Source: Cupriavidus taiwanensis
Lineage (GTDB): Bacteria > Pseudomonadota > Gammaproteobacteria > Burkholderiales > Burkholderiaceae
DNA length: 64,000 bases
Direction: 5' to 3'
Assembly: GCF_900249755.1 (NCBI RefSeq)
Contig: NZ_LT976853.1
Location: 1 to 64,000 of the forward strand
The translations under genes were made by a program, and so were the position numbers. Within the stretch, counting starts at the first letter, position 1. Each line of letters starts with the position of its first letter. The notes beneath the pieces are model-generated. The model was not told where the DNA came from, made no database searches, and worked only from the letters and a program-made list of their open reading frames with translations. Below are positions 16,266 through 26,705 of the stretch, one piece after another.

Positions 16266-16727
16266 ATGCGCAGATTCACTTCCCAGCTTGCCCGTCCCGC
16301 CCGTCCTGCCCGCCGCGCGCGCGGCTTTACCCTGATCGAGATCATGGTCGTGATCGTGATCCTCGGCGTGCTGGCGGCACTGGTCGTGCCCAAGATCATG
16401 AGCCGTCCGGACGAGGCCCGCATCGTCGCGGCGCGTCAGGATATCTCGTCGATCATGCAGGCGCTCAAGCTGTACCGTCTCGACAACAGCCGCTACCCGA
16501 CCACCGAACAGGGCCTGGGCGCGCTGGTGAGCAAGCCTACCACCGAGCCGGTGCCCAACAACTGGAAGGGCGGCGGCTACCTGGAAAAGCTGCCCAAGGA
16601 TCCGTGGGGTCATCCGTACCAGTACCTGAACCCGGGCGTGCGCGGCGAGATCGACGTGTTCAGCTTCGGTGCCGACGGCCAGGCCGGCGGCAACGCCAAC
16701 GACGCCGACATCGGCAACTGGGAGTAA
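16266..16727 (+). CDS. gspG: Major pseudopilin GspG
   Basis: This 153-residue protein is the main subunit of the type II secretion pseudopilus. A 20-residue basic leader ends at Gly20, and the type IV prepilin motif G-FTLIE follows, with Glu at position +5 and a hydrophobic helix. The C-terminal part carries the conserved DPWGHPYQYLNPG and the calcium-site region near NANDADIGNWE. The ATG at 16266 gives a normal leader, unlike the upstream in-frame ATG at 16197. It opens the gspGHIJKLMNDEF series; a TATACT hexamer at 16189-16194 may be its -10. No prepilin peptidase gene is in the window. Confidence 0.96.
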   Translation: MRRFTSQLARPARPARRARGFTLIEIMVVIVILGVLAALVVPKIMSRPDEARIVAARQDISSIMQALKLYRLDNSRYPTTEQGLGALVSKPTTEPVPNNWKGGGYLEKLPKDPWGHPYQYLNPGVRGEIDVFSFGADGQAGGNANDADIGNWE

Positions 16728-16760
16728 GCCCCCCTGCCGCCCGCCCTTGCCGCTTCCCTC

Positions 16761-17261
16761 ATGACCACGGCGCCGCGCCGCCGCGCCCCCCGGCAGCGGC
16801 ACTCCGGCTTCACGCTGCTGGAACTGCTGGTGGTCATGGTGATCGCCGGCATCGTGATCTCGCTGGTCGCGGTCAATGCCTCGCCCAACGAGCGCGGCCG
16901 CGTGCTTGACGACGGCCAGCGCATCGCGCGGCTGTTCGAGCTGGCGCAGGAAGAAGCGCAGCTGGGCGCGCGCCCGCTTGCATGGGAAGGCGATGCCGGC
17001 GGCTGGCGCTTTCTCGAATCAACCCCCAACGGCTGGGTGCCGCTGCGCACCGACGTGTTCGCACCCGGCACCTGGCGCCTGGCGCTCGACCAGGTCATCG
17101 TCGCCGAGGGCGGCCGCAGCACCGGCACCAACAGCCCGCCGCGGCTCATCTTCGGGCGCGAGCTGATCGATGCCCCGCAGCGCCTGGTGCTGGTGCGCGG
17201 TGACATCCGCGTGGATGTGGCCGGCGACGGCAGCGGCCGCTATTTCGCCAGCATCCCATGA
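16761..17261 (+). CDS. gspH: Minor pseudopilin GspH
   Basis: This 166-residue minor pseudopilin has a basic 16-residue leader and the prepilin cleavage motif G-FTLLE (Glu at +5), followed by a hydrophobic helix to about residue 38. The rest is a variable beta-rich periplasmic domain. It starts 33 bp after gspG and overlaps gspI by 4 bp. Assignment as GspH rests on gene order and the weak conservation typical of this subunit. Confidence 0.92.
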   Translation: MTTAPRRRAPRQRHSGFTLLELLVVMVIAGIVISLVAVNASPNERGRVLDDGQRIARLFELAQEEAQLGARPLAWEGDAGGWRFLESTPNGWVPLRTDVFAPGTWRLALDQVIVAEGGRSTGTNSPPRLIFGRELIDAPQRLVLVRGDIRVDVAGDGSGRYFASIP

Positions 17262-17671
17262 CGCGCCGGCACTTTCCCGGACGCCGGCGCGGCCGCGCGG
17301 CCGGCTTCACGCTGATCGAAGTGCTGGTGGCGCTGACCATCCTGGCCGTGGCGCTGACCGCGGCGATGCGCGCGATGGGCTCGATGGTCGATGCCAGCGC
17401 GTCGCTGCAAACCCGCATGCTGGCCGAATGGAGCGCCGAGAACCACCTGGCCTCGGTGCGCCTGGCCAAGACCTGGCCCGAGCCCGGCGTCAGCGGCTAT
17501 GCCTGCCCGCAGGGCGGCATGCCGCTGTACTGCGAGCAATCCGTGTCGGCCACGCCCAACCCGGTGTTCCGCCGCGTCGAGATCGCGGTCTATCCGTCCG
17601 CCACCGACAAGTCGGTGCGGCTGGCCTGGCTTGTCACCATCGTTCCCAATGAACTCCGCAACGTGCTCTGA
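17258..17671 (+). CDS. gspI: Minor pseudopilin GspI
   Basis: This 137-residue protein has a 16-residue Arg-rich leader, the prepilin motif G-FTLIEVLVAL, and the GspI-type continuation NHLASVRL near residue 63. GspI initiates the tip complex with GspJ and GspK. Its first codon overlaps the gspH stop (ATGA) and its last 23 bp overlap the start of gspJ, showing tight translational coupling. Confidence 0.93.
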   Translation: MTRRHFPGRRRGRAAGFTLIEVLVALTILAVALTAAMRAMGSMVDASASLQTRMLAEWSAENHLASVRLAKTWPEPGVSGYACPQGGMPLYCEQSVSATPNPVFRRVEIAVYPSATDKSVRLAWLVTIVPNELRNVL

Positions 17672-18356
17672 GCGCCGGCGCGGGCGCAGATCCGCCGGCG
17701 GCTTCACGCTGCTGGAAATGCTGGTCGCGATCACGCTGCTGGCGGTGATGGCCGTGATCGGCTGGCGCGCGCTGGACAGCCTGACGCGCAGCCGCGAACG
17801 GCTGATCGACCATGACGCCCGGCTGGATGCGCTGAAGGTGCTCTACGGCCAGCTGCAGTCCGACTGCGAGCACCTGGCCAACCCCACGCTGCTGCAGGGC
17901 AGCCCGGTCGAGATCGGCCAGAACCGGGTGCTGCTGGTGCGCGACCGCCGCGACGAAGGCCAGCCGCCGGCATGGCAGGCGCTGTCGTACCAACTCGATG
18001 GCAACACGCTGGTGCGCGTGGCCGCGCCGCCGGTGGTCAACCGCGCGGCGCTGCAGTCGTCGCTGCTGGCGCTGCGCCAGGGCGGGGGCAGCAACGCGCA
18101 GGTGCGGCGCGTGCTGGCCGACGTCGACGGCATGAGCGTGCGCGCCTGGATCGAACCCGGCGGCTGGCAGGCGGACAGCAACCGCATCCGCAACGTGCTG
18201 TTCAGCGGCAACGCCGCCAGCGCGGTGGCGGCGTCGGACGTCGGCGCGGCGGTGCCCAACACCGCGGTGCGCGCGGTGGAACTGACCATCCTCGCCCGCA
18301 TGGGCGACGGCGACGCGCCGCGGCAGTTCCAGAAGATCTGCATGTCGGGGCTATGA
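17649..18356 (+). CDS. gspJ: Minor pseudopilin GspJ
   Basis: This 235-residue minor pseudopilin has an 18-residue leader, then G-FTLLEMLVAITLLAVMAV, and the conserved WRALDSLTRSRERL that follows in GspJ proteins. The C-terminal globular domain is of normal size. Only the ATG at 17649 gives a proper leader; it lies inside gspI. The stop overlaps the gspK start by 4 bp. Confidence 0.94.
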   Translation: MNSATCSERRRGRRSAGGFTLLEMLVAITLLAVMAVIGWRALDSLTRSRERLIDHDARLDALKVLYGQLQSDCEHLANPTLLQGSPVEIGQNRVLLVRDRRDEGQPPAWQALSYQLDGNTLVRVAAPPVVNRAALQSSLLALRQGGGSNAQVRRVLADVDGMSVRAWIEPGGWQADSNRIRNVLFSGNAASAVAASDVGAAVPNTAVRAVELTILARMGDGDAPRQFQKICMSGL

Positions 18357-19402
18357 CGCACGCCCGCCGCCTGTTCCGCTTGCGGCCGTTGCGCCGCGCC
18401 CGCGGCGCCGCCGTGGTCACCGCGCTGCTGATGGTGACGCTGGCCGTGGTGGTGGTGTCGGGCATGCTGTGGCGCCAGCAGGTGCAGATCCGCGCCATCG
18501 AAAACCAGCGCCTGCTGGCCCAGGCCACCTGGATCGAGCGCGCCGCGGTCGACTGGGCGCGGCTGATCCTGCGCGACGACCAGCGCCGCAGCAACATCGA
18601 CCAACTGGGCGAGCCGTGGGCGGTGCCGATCGCCGAGACCCGGCTGTCGGATTTCCTGGGCGCGTCGCTGCGCACCGACGTCGCCGGCGAGACCTCGTTC
18701 CTGTCCGGACGCGTCCTCGATGCGCAGGCGCGCTTCAACCTGGCCAACCTGGTAACGTGGTCCGCCACCGGCGGCCAGGGTGCGCCGGTCGGGCGCGTCG
18801 CCAACATCGACCAGGGGGCGCAGGCAGCCTACGGCCGGCTGCTGCGCACCGTGGGGCTGAACCCGGCGCTGGCCGAGACCACCGCGCGCCACATGCTGCA
18901 GGCCGCCCAGGGTGGCCATGGCGGCGACGGCTCGGGCGGCCGGCAGGCGCCGCGCCCGCTCGACAGCGTGCAGGGCCTGCTGGCGCTGCCCGGCTACACG
19001 CCCGAGATGGTGGCCGTGCTGGAGCCCTTTGTCATCGTGCTGCCCGAGCGCACGCTGGTCAATGCCAACACCGCCGAGGCCGAGGTGCTGGCCGCGATGA
19101 TCGACAAGCTGCCGCTGGAGCGCGCGCGCGAGCTGGTGCGCCAGCGCGACCGCGCCTACTTCAACAACATCGGCAACCTGCAGACGCAGCTGTCCACGCT
19201 GGCGCCGCAGGCGAGCAGCGGCAACCTGGGCAACCTGCTCGACGTGCGCTCGCATTACTTCCTGGTCTACGGGCTGGTGCGGCACGAGCGCGCCAGCCGG
19301 CTGCAGGTGTCGCTGATCTACCGCGGCGAGCCGCTCGGTGCGGCCAACACCACCCGCGTGGTCTGGATCCAGGATGCGGAGCGGCTGCCCGACCTGCGCT
19401 GA
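18353..19402 (+). CDS. gspK: Minor pseudopilin GspK
   Basis: This 349-residue protein is the largest pseudopilin and caps the GspIJK tip. The leader ends RRARG, followed by AAVVTALLMVTLAVVVVSG. The +5 residue is Thr instead of Glu, which is normal for GspK. The body has the family's helical SAM-like region, with LLALPGYTPEMV and VNANTAEAEVLAAM. It starts within the gspJ stop (ATGA). A 271-bp gap follows before gspL, the only large break in the series. Confidence 0.94.
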   Translation: MTHARRLFRLRPLRRARGAAVVTALLMVTLAVVVVSGMLWRQQVQIRAIENQRLLAQATWIERAAVDWARLILRDDQRRSNIDQLGEPWAVPIAETRLSDFLGASLRTDVAGETSFLSGRVLDAQARFNLANLVTWSATGGQGAPVGRVANIDQGAQAAYGRLLRTVGLNPALAETTARHMLQAAQGGHGGDGSGGRQAPRPLDSVQGLLALPGYTPEMVAVLEPFVIVLPERTLVNANTAEAEVLAAMIDKLPLERARELVRQRDRAYFNNIGNLQTQLSTLAPQASSGNLGNLLDVRSHYFLVYGLVRHERASRLQVSLIYRGEPLGAANTTRVVWIQDAERLPDLR

Positions 19403-19673
19403 ACCATGGCAGGGCGGGCTGGCGCACATATGAAAACAGCACACCGGAGCAACCGGGGAGAATGGTATTGACGCGGTTTTGTCACGCAGGCAAGGTATGC
19501 TGCGGCGCTGGCGCGAGCCTGGCACCAGCCCGCTCGCCGCCGAACGGCCTCCCAGGCCGGCCGCCGGCATCCCCGCCCCCCGGCAAGTATCCTGCGCCGG
19601 GGCGATCCCGGGCGCACCCCCATGGGCCATGCGCCTTATCGAGCCGTTCTACTGAAGCCAAAGCAAGGACACC

Positions 19674-21119
19674 TTGAGCACCACCCTGTACGTGCGCATG
19701 CCGCACCGGCCGCATGACCAGCCGCAACCGTGGCAGTTCGGCGCCCTGCCCTTTGCGCTGGTGCGCACGGCGGTGGCCGAGCCGGCGCGGCGCGGCTTGC
19801 CGCGTGCCGCGCCGGAAGTGTTGCGAGAAGGCCACGCCCGCATCGCCGACCTGCCCGCCGCGGAGCGGCTGGTGCTGATCCTGGCCGCCAGCGACGTACT
19901 GCTGACCAGCGCCAGCGTGCCGCCGCTGCCGCCCGCGCGTTTGAAGCAGGCGCTGCCCAACCTGGTCGAAGACGCGCTCGCCACCGACGCGCAGCCCTGC
20001 CACATCGGCATCGGCCCCGCCCTCGATGGCGCCGCGCCCGGCCGCGGCCCGCGCCAGCGTTTGCTGATGGTGGCGGACCGTGCCTGGCTGCGCGCGGTGC
20101 TCGATGCCTTTGCCGAGCACCGCCATCGCCGCCGCCACGTGCTGGCGGCGCAGCTGTGCGTGCCGCTCGCTGCGGTGGAAGAGGAAGAAGCCGGCGCCGA
20201 ACCGTCGCTGGCGCCCCCCGGCGAAGTGCCAGCGGTAGTGCAGCCGGCCACGCTGGTGGTCGAGGCCGCCGCCACTGCGCTGGCTGAAGGTGGCGCACTC
20301 GGTGCTGCGCTGGGCGAGGCCTTGCCGGACACCGCGTCCAGCACCGCGCGCCAATGGCAACTGACCGTGCGCACCGGCGCGCACGCCGGCTACGGCCTGC
20401 TGCTGGGCGACGACGCCCTCGCCGCATGGCAGGCGCTGGCGCCTGAGGGCATCTGGTACGCCGATGCCGACGCCGCCGCCATGGCGCCGGTGCCCGCCCT
20501 GCGCCAGGCCGCGCGCGCCAGCTGGCGGCTGTGGATCGACGGTGCGCAGGAATGCCTGCGCGAGCCGGGACTCGACCTGGCGCAGTTCGAATTTGCGCAG
20601 GGCCGCGCCGACCGCTGGAACCTGGTGGCGTGGCGTCTGCCGCTGGCGCTGCTGGCCGGGCTGGTGCTAGTCCAGCTGGTCGGCATGAACACCCACTGGC
20701 TGCTGCTGCGCAACGAGCAGCAACGGCTGGAGGCCGCGCAGGCGCAGGCGCTGCGCGGCACCTTCCCGCAGACGCCGACGGTGATCGACGCCCCGCTGCA
20801 GATGCGCCGGCAGGTCGAGCAGCTGCGCATCGCCAGCGGGCGCAGCACGCCGGACGATTTCCTGCCGCTGGCCGACCGCTTCGCCCAGGCCGCGCGCCGG
20901 CTGCCGCCCGATGCGCTGCAGGCGCTCGAGTACCGCGGCCGCATGCTGGTGGTGACGCTCAAGCCCGGCACCGATACGGCGGGCCTGCGCAGCGCGGCGC
21001 GCCAGGCCGGGCTGCAGATGGAAGAAGACAAGGCCGGCAATGCCGCGGGCAGCACCGGCTCCAGCGCAGGCACGCCTGTGACCCCCGGCTCGCGCTGGAC
21101 CATCAAGCCCGGCCTGTGA
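19674..21119 (+). CDS. gspL: Type II secretion protein GspL
   Basis: This 481-residue inner-membrane platform component has a cytoplasmic actin-like domain (about 1-315) that contacts GspE, one membrane helix near 322-342 (LPLALLAGLVLVQLVGM) and a periplasmic ferredoxin-like domain. The start is a TTG at 19674 preceded by AAGGAC; no in-frame ATG exists before the conserved region. The cytoplasmic domain has a Glu-rich and Ala-rich insertion around 160-220. It ends 16 bp before gspM. Confidence 0.9.
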   Translation: MSTTLYVRMPHRPHDQPQPWQFGALPFALVRTAVAEPARRGLPRAAPEVLREGHARIADLPAAERLVLILAASDVLLTSASVPPLPPARLKQALPNLVEDALATDAQPCHIGIGPALDGAAPGRGPRQRLLMVADRAWLRAVLDAFAEHRHRRRHVLAAQLCVPLAAVEEEEAGAEPSLAPPGEVPAVVQPATLVVEAAATALAEGGALGAALGEALPDTASSTARQWQLTVRTGAHAGYGLLLGDDALAAWQALAPEGIWYADADAAAMAPVPALRQAARASWRLWIDGAQECLREPGLDLAQFEFAQGRADRWNLVAWRLPLALLAGLVLVQLVGMNTHWLLLRNEQQRLEAAQAQALRGTFPQTPTVIDAPLQMRRQVEQLRIASGRSTPDDFLPLADRFAQAARRLPPDALQALEYRGRMLVVTLKPGTDTAGLRSAARQAGLQMEEDKAGNAAGSTGSSAGTPVTPGSRWTIKPGL

Positions 21120-21135
21120 CCGGCGCACGCGCAAC

Positions 21136-21741
21136 ATGAACCCATTGAAAGATTCCGCCCGCGCCCAGTCGCCCGCCGCCCGCCGCGGCGGCGCCGCCCC
21201 GCTGCGCACGCGCCTGGCGCGCCTGCGCCCCTCGGTGCCGCAGGCGTGGCGGGAACGCTTCGACGCCTTCTGGTCGGCACGCAACCCGCGCGAACAGGCC
21301 ATCCTGGGCGGCGGCGGCGCGGTGCTGGCGCTGGTGCTCGGCTACCTGCTGCTGTGGGAGCCGGCCGCCGACGGCCGCGAGCGCGCCGCGCGCAACCTGC
21401 CGCAGCTGCGCGCCGACCTGGCCGAGATGGAATCGCTGGCGCAGGAAGCCCGCGGCCTGAAGGCGACGCCGGCGCCGTCGCTGCGCGGCGATGCGCTGAC
21501 CGAGGCGCTGCAGGAAAGCCTGGGCCAGTACGGCCTGAAAGCCACCCGGCTGGCGGCCGCCGCCGACAACAGCGTGCAGGTGCAGCTCGACAAGGTCCCG
21601 TTCGGGGCGGTCAGCACCTGGCTGCAGGACGTGCGCCAGCAGCAGCGCATGAAGGTGATCGACGCGCGCGTCGTCTACGTCGGCGCCACGGCGCTGGTGA
21701 ACGTTACCGCGACCCTGCAGGGTCCGGGCGGCCGCAGCTGA
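21136..21741 (+). CDS. gspM: Type II secretion protein GspM
   Basis: This 201-residue bitopic inner-membrane protein partners with GspL. A basic cytoplasmic segment is followed by ARNPREQAILGGGGAVLALVL across residues 48-70, the family hallmark (R-E-Q/R before the helix), and a periplasmic domain with a coiled-coil-like stretch and a ferredoxin-like fold. Its stop shares one base with the gspN start (TGATG). Confidence 0.92.
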   Translation: MNPLKDSARAQSPAARRGGAAPLRTRLARLRPSVPQAWRERFDAFWSARNPREQAILGGGGAVLALVLGYLLLWEPAADGRERAARNLPQLRADLAEMESLAQEARGLKATPAPSLRGDALTEALQESLGQYGLKATRLAAAADNSVQVQLDKVPFGAVSTWLQDVRQQQRMKVIDARVVYVGATALVNVTATLQGPGGRS

Positions 21742-22550
21742 TGGTGCGGCTGGAAACCCTGCGCCTGCCGCGCCGCGCGCTGCGCCAGCCCGCCGCCGCG
21801 CGGCGCCTGCGCTGGCTTGCGCTGGGCCTGGCGACGGCCGCGCTGACCACCGTGGCGATGCTGCCGGCGGCATGGATTGCCGCGCGCGTCGCCACGCAGA
21901 CGCAGGGCCGCGTCTTGCTGGCCGATGCCAGCGGCTCGCTGTGGCGCGGCAGCGCCACGCTGGCGCTGTCGGCCGGCGCGGGCAGCCAGACCGCGACCGT
22001 GCTGCCCGGCCGGCTGGAATGGACGCTGGCGTTCTGGCCGCTGCTGACCGGCCGCGCGCGGCTGGTGCTGACGCACTCCGAGGCCATGGCCGCGCCGGTC
22101 GCCGTGACCGCGACGCCGGGCGGCTGGACCGCGCAGTCGGGCGCGATACGCCTGCCCGCGTCGCTGCTCGAGGGCGTCGGCGCACCCTTCAACACGCTGC
22201 GCCCGGACGGCCTGATGCGGGTGGACTGGTCCACGCTGCAGGGCCGCTTCTCCGGCCAGGGCATGACCGGCCATATGACGCTGCGCATAGAGCAGGTCTC
22301 GGCCGCGGTCAGCCGGCTGCGCCCGCTGGGCAGCTACCGCGCCGAGATCGACTGGACCGGCGCAGGCGGCGGCAAGCTGCAGTTGAGCACCATCGATGGG
22401 CCGCTGCACCTGGAAGGCAGCGGCACGCTCGGGCGCCAGGCGCGCTTCGAGGGAACCGCGCATGCCGAACCGGAGGCCGCGACGCAGCTGACCAGCCTGC
22501 TGAGCCTGCTGGGACGACGAGACAACAATGTGACTAGGCTGCGTTTCTGA
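21741..22550 (+). CDS. gspN: Type II secretion protein GspN
   Basis: This 269-residue protein has one N-terminal membrane helix (about residues 27-48) and a periplasmic beta-rich domain with the family motifs TQGRVLLADASGSLWRGSA and ALSAGAGSQTATVLPGRLEW. GspN is present in only some type II systems and is dispensable in several. Its position between gspM and gspD fits this operon type. Confidence 0.9.
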   Translation: MVRLETLRLPRRALRQPAAARRLRWLALGLATAALTTVAMLPAAWIAARVATQTQGRVLLADASGSLWRGSATLALSAGAGSQTATVLPGRLEWTLAFWPLLTGRARLVLTHSEAMAAPVAVTATPGGWTAQSGAIRLPASLLEGVGAPFNTLRPDGLMRVDWSTLQGRFSGQGMTGHMTLRIEQVSAAVSRLRPLGSYRAEIDWTGAGGGKLQLSTIDGPLHLEGSGTLGRQARFEGTAHAEPEAATQLTSLLSLLGRRDNNVTRLRF

Positions 22551-22578
22551 CGCCACGCAGAGCGCACAGCCCACGGAA

Positions 22579-25089
22579 ATGACTATGACAACCCACGCCA
22601 ACCGACCTGTTTTCAAGACCGCCTGCGCCCGCGCCGTGGCATTGCTCTGCGGGCTCTCCCTGCTGGCGCCCGCGCCGCTGTGGGCCCAGCCCGGGGCGCC
22701 GGCTTCGCGTCCCCAGGGAAGCCAGGGCACCCCGCCGGCGCCGCCCGACGTGACCCCCGCCAACCGCGACCAGGTGGTGCTGAACTTCGTCAACGCCGAC
22801 CTCGACTCCGTGATCAAGGCGGTCGGCCAGGCCACCGGCAAGAACTTCGTCATCGACCCGCGCGTGAAGGGCACCGTCAACCTCGTCACCGAGCAGCCGG
22901 TCTCGCGCGCGCAGGCGCTGCAGACGCTGGGCTCGGTGCTGCGCATGCAGGGCTATGCCATGGTCGAGAGCAACGGCTTCACCAAGGTCGTGCCCGAGGC
23001 CGACGCCAAGCTGCAGGGCTCGCCCACCGTGATCGGCGGCAGCCCCAGCCGCGGCGACCAGGTGGTGACCCAGGTGTTCCGGCTGAACTACGAGTCGGCC
23101 AACAACCTGGTGCCGGTGCTGCGGCCGATGATCGCGCCCAACAACACCATCACCGCCTATCCGGCCAACAACACCCTGGTCATCACCGACTACGCCGACA
23201 ACCTGCGCCGCATCGCCCGCATCATCGCCGCGGTCGACGCGCCGGCCTCGGGCGAGGTCGAGCTGGTGCCGCTCAAGCATGCGCTGGCCAGCGACACCGC
23301 GGCGGTGCTGCAGCGGCTGCTCGATCCCGCCGCGGCAGGCGCTGCCGGCGGCGGCGGCGCCACGGCCGTCGACGCCAGCCTGCGCACCTCGGTGGTGGCC
23401 GAGCCGCGCAGCAATTCGCTGATGATCCGCGCCACCAGCCGCGCGCGCCTGCAGCAGGCGCGCCAGCTGATCGAGAAGCTCGACCAGCCCTACGCGCGTC
23501 CCGGCAACATCTGGGTAGTGCCGCTGAAGAACGCCGATGCGATCAAGCTGGCCGCCACGCTGCGCGCCATCGTCGCCGCCGACAGCAGCTTCGCCACCAC
23601 CACCCAGCCCGGCGGGCAGGCGGGCGGCATCGGCGGCGCGGCGGGCATGACCAATGTCTCGACGCCGACCGGCGGCCAGTTCACCGGCGGCGCCACCACC
23701 ACCCAGACCGGCATGCGCAGCGGCACCGGCAGCGGCGCCGGGGGCGGCAGCGGCGGCGCCTATGGCAACTCGGCCTTCGCCGCATCGTTCGGCACCACCA
23801 CGCAGCCGACCACGGGCGGCATCATCCAGGCGGACCCGTCCACCAACTCGCTGATCATCACCGCCAGCGAACCGGTCTACCGCAACCTGCGCGGCGTGAT
23901 CGACGACCTCGACGCGCGCCGCGCGCAGGTCTATATCGAATCGATGATCGTCGAGGTGACCGCCACCCAGGCGAGCGAGCTGGGCATCCAGTGGCAGGGC
24001 CTGATCAGTTCGCCCGGCGGCAACAACAACGTCTTTGCCGGCACCAACTTCGGCACCGGCGGGCAGAACATCCTGAACCTGACGCTGGCCGGGGCGCTGG
24101 CCGACAGCAACCGCACCGCCGGCATCGCCGCGGCGCAGGGGCTGGTGCAGGACATCGGCGGCCTGAACCTGGGCATCGTCAACCGGGCCATGGGGCTGGG
24201 CGCGCTGTTGCGCGCGCTCGGCACCAACGGCAGCGTCAACCTGCTGTCGACGCCGAACCTGATCACGCTGGAGAACGAGGAAGCCAAGATCCTGATCGGC
24301 CAGAACATCCCGATCACCACCGGCTCCTATGCCCAGACCGGCGGCGCGGCCTCGGTCACGCCGTTCCAGACCTTCGACCGCAAGGACGTCGGCATCACGC
24401 TGCGGGTCAAGCCGCAGATCACCGACGGCGGGCTGGTGAAGATGCAGATCTTCCAGGAATCGTCGAACGTGGTGCAGGCCACCGCCAACCTGATCCAGGG
24501 CCCGACCACCAACGTGCGCTCGATCGAGACCAACGTGCTGGTCGACGACGGCCAGATCATCGTGCTGGGAGGCCTGATCGAGGACAACTATGGCGACGGC
24601 GTGCAGAAGGTGCCGCTGCTGGGCGACATCCCGCTGATCGGCGGCCTGTTCCGCTACGAGAACAAGAACCGCTCGAAGACCAACCTGCTGGTGTTCCTGC
24701 GGCCCTATGTGATGCGCACGACCGGCGCCACCGACCGCCTCACCGCGGACCGCTACGACTATATGCGCGCGCAGCAGCAGGGCTTCGTATCGCCTAACAT
24801 CATGGTGCGGGACACCAACACGCCGATGCTGCCGCCGGCCGACGCCCCGACCACGCCGTTCGTCAACCCGCGCAACAACGGCTCGGTGCCCGGCCCGCTG
24901 CCGCTGCCGCAGACGCTGCCCCCGGGCTCGTCGCAACCCGGCGTGCCGGGTCAGACGCAGCCGCTGCCGGAAGGTGCGCAACTGGTGCCGCAGCCGGTCC
25001 CGCAACCTGCGCCCCAACCCGCGCCGCAGGCGCCGGTCAGCGCCCCGCAGCCGCTCAACCAGCGCGGCGAATCCGCGCTCCCGTACTGA
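22579..25089 (+). CDS. gspD: Type II secretion secretin GspD
   Basis: This 836-residue outer-membrane channel protein has a signal peptide (about 1-38, ending PLWAQ), N0-N3 domains, a secretin core with the VPLLGDIPLIGGLFR motif near 674-688, and a C-terminal tail. Two low-complexity regions stand out: a Gly/Thr/Ser-rich insertion near 340-410, and a Pro/Gln-rich C-terminal tail from about 765. Start codons at 22579 and 22585 are both possible. It lies 28 bp after gspN and 8 bp before gspE. Confidence 0.97.
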   Translation: MTMTTHANRPVFKTACARAVALLCGLSLLAPAPLWAQPGAPASRPQGSQGTPPAPPDVTPANRDQVVLNFVNADLDSVIKAVGQATGKNFVIDPRVKGTVNLVTEQPVSRAQALQTLGSVLRMQGYAMVESNGFTKVVPEADAKLQGSPTVIGGSPSRGDQVVTQVFRLNYESANNLVPVLRPMIAPNNTITAYPANNTLVITDYADNLRRIARIIAAVDAPASGEVELVPLKHALASDTAAVLQRLLDPAAAGAAGGGGATAVDASLRTSVVAEPRSNSLMIRATSRARLQQARQLIEKLDQPYARPGNIWVVPLKNADAIKLAATLRAIVAADSSFATTTQPGGQAGGIGGAAGMTNVSTPTGGQFTGGATTTQTGMRSGTGSGAGGGSGGAYGNSAFAASFGTTTQPTTGGIIQADPSTNSLIITASEPVYRNLRGVIDDLDARRAQVYIESMIVEVTATQASELGIQWQGLISSPGGNNNVFAGTNFGTGGQNILNLTLAGALADSNRTAGIAAAQGLVQDIGGLNLGIVNRAMGLGALLRALGTNGSVNLLSTPNLITLENEEAKILIGQNIPITTGSYAQTGGAASVTPFQTFDRKDVGITLRVKPQITDGGLVKMQIFQESSNVVQATANLIQGPTTNVRSIETNVLVDDGQIIVLGGLIEDNYGDGVQKVPLLGDIPLIGGLFRYENKNRSKTNLLVFLRPYVMRTTGATDRLTADRYDYMRAQQQGFVSPNIMVRDTNTPMLPPADAPTTPFVNPRNNGSVPGPLPLPQTLPPGSSQPGVPGQTQPLPEGAQLVPQPVPQPAPQPAPQAPVSAPQPLNQRGESALPY

Positions 25090-25097
25090 GGCCCGTC

Positions 25098-26690
<1,593 letters not shown>

Positions 26691-26705
26691 CGCGGAGCCG
26701 CCCGG

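Noticed and set aside
19468..19501. TTGACG and TATGCT as a promoter before gspL
   Set aside because: The spacer is 22 bp, too long for a normal sigma70 promoter.
22534..25017. An 827-codon minus-strand frame opposite gspD
   Set aside because: gspD is unambiguous; the antisense product is Arg/Gly/Ala-rich without a family.
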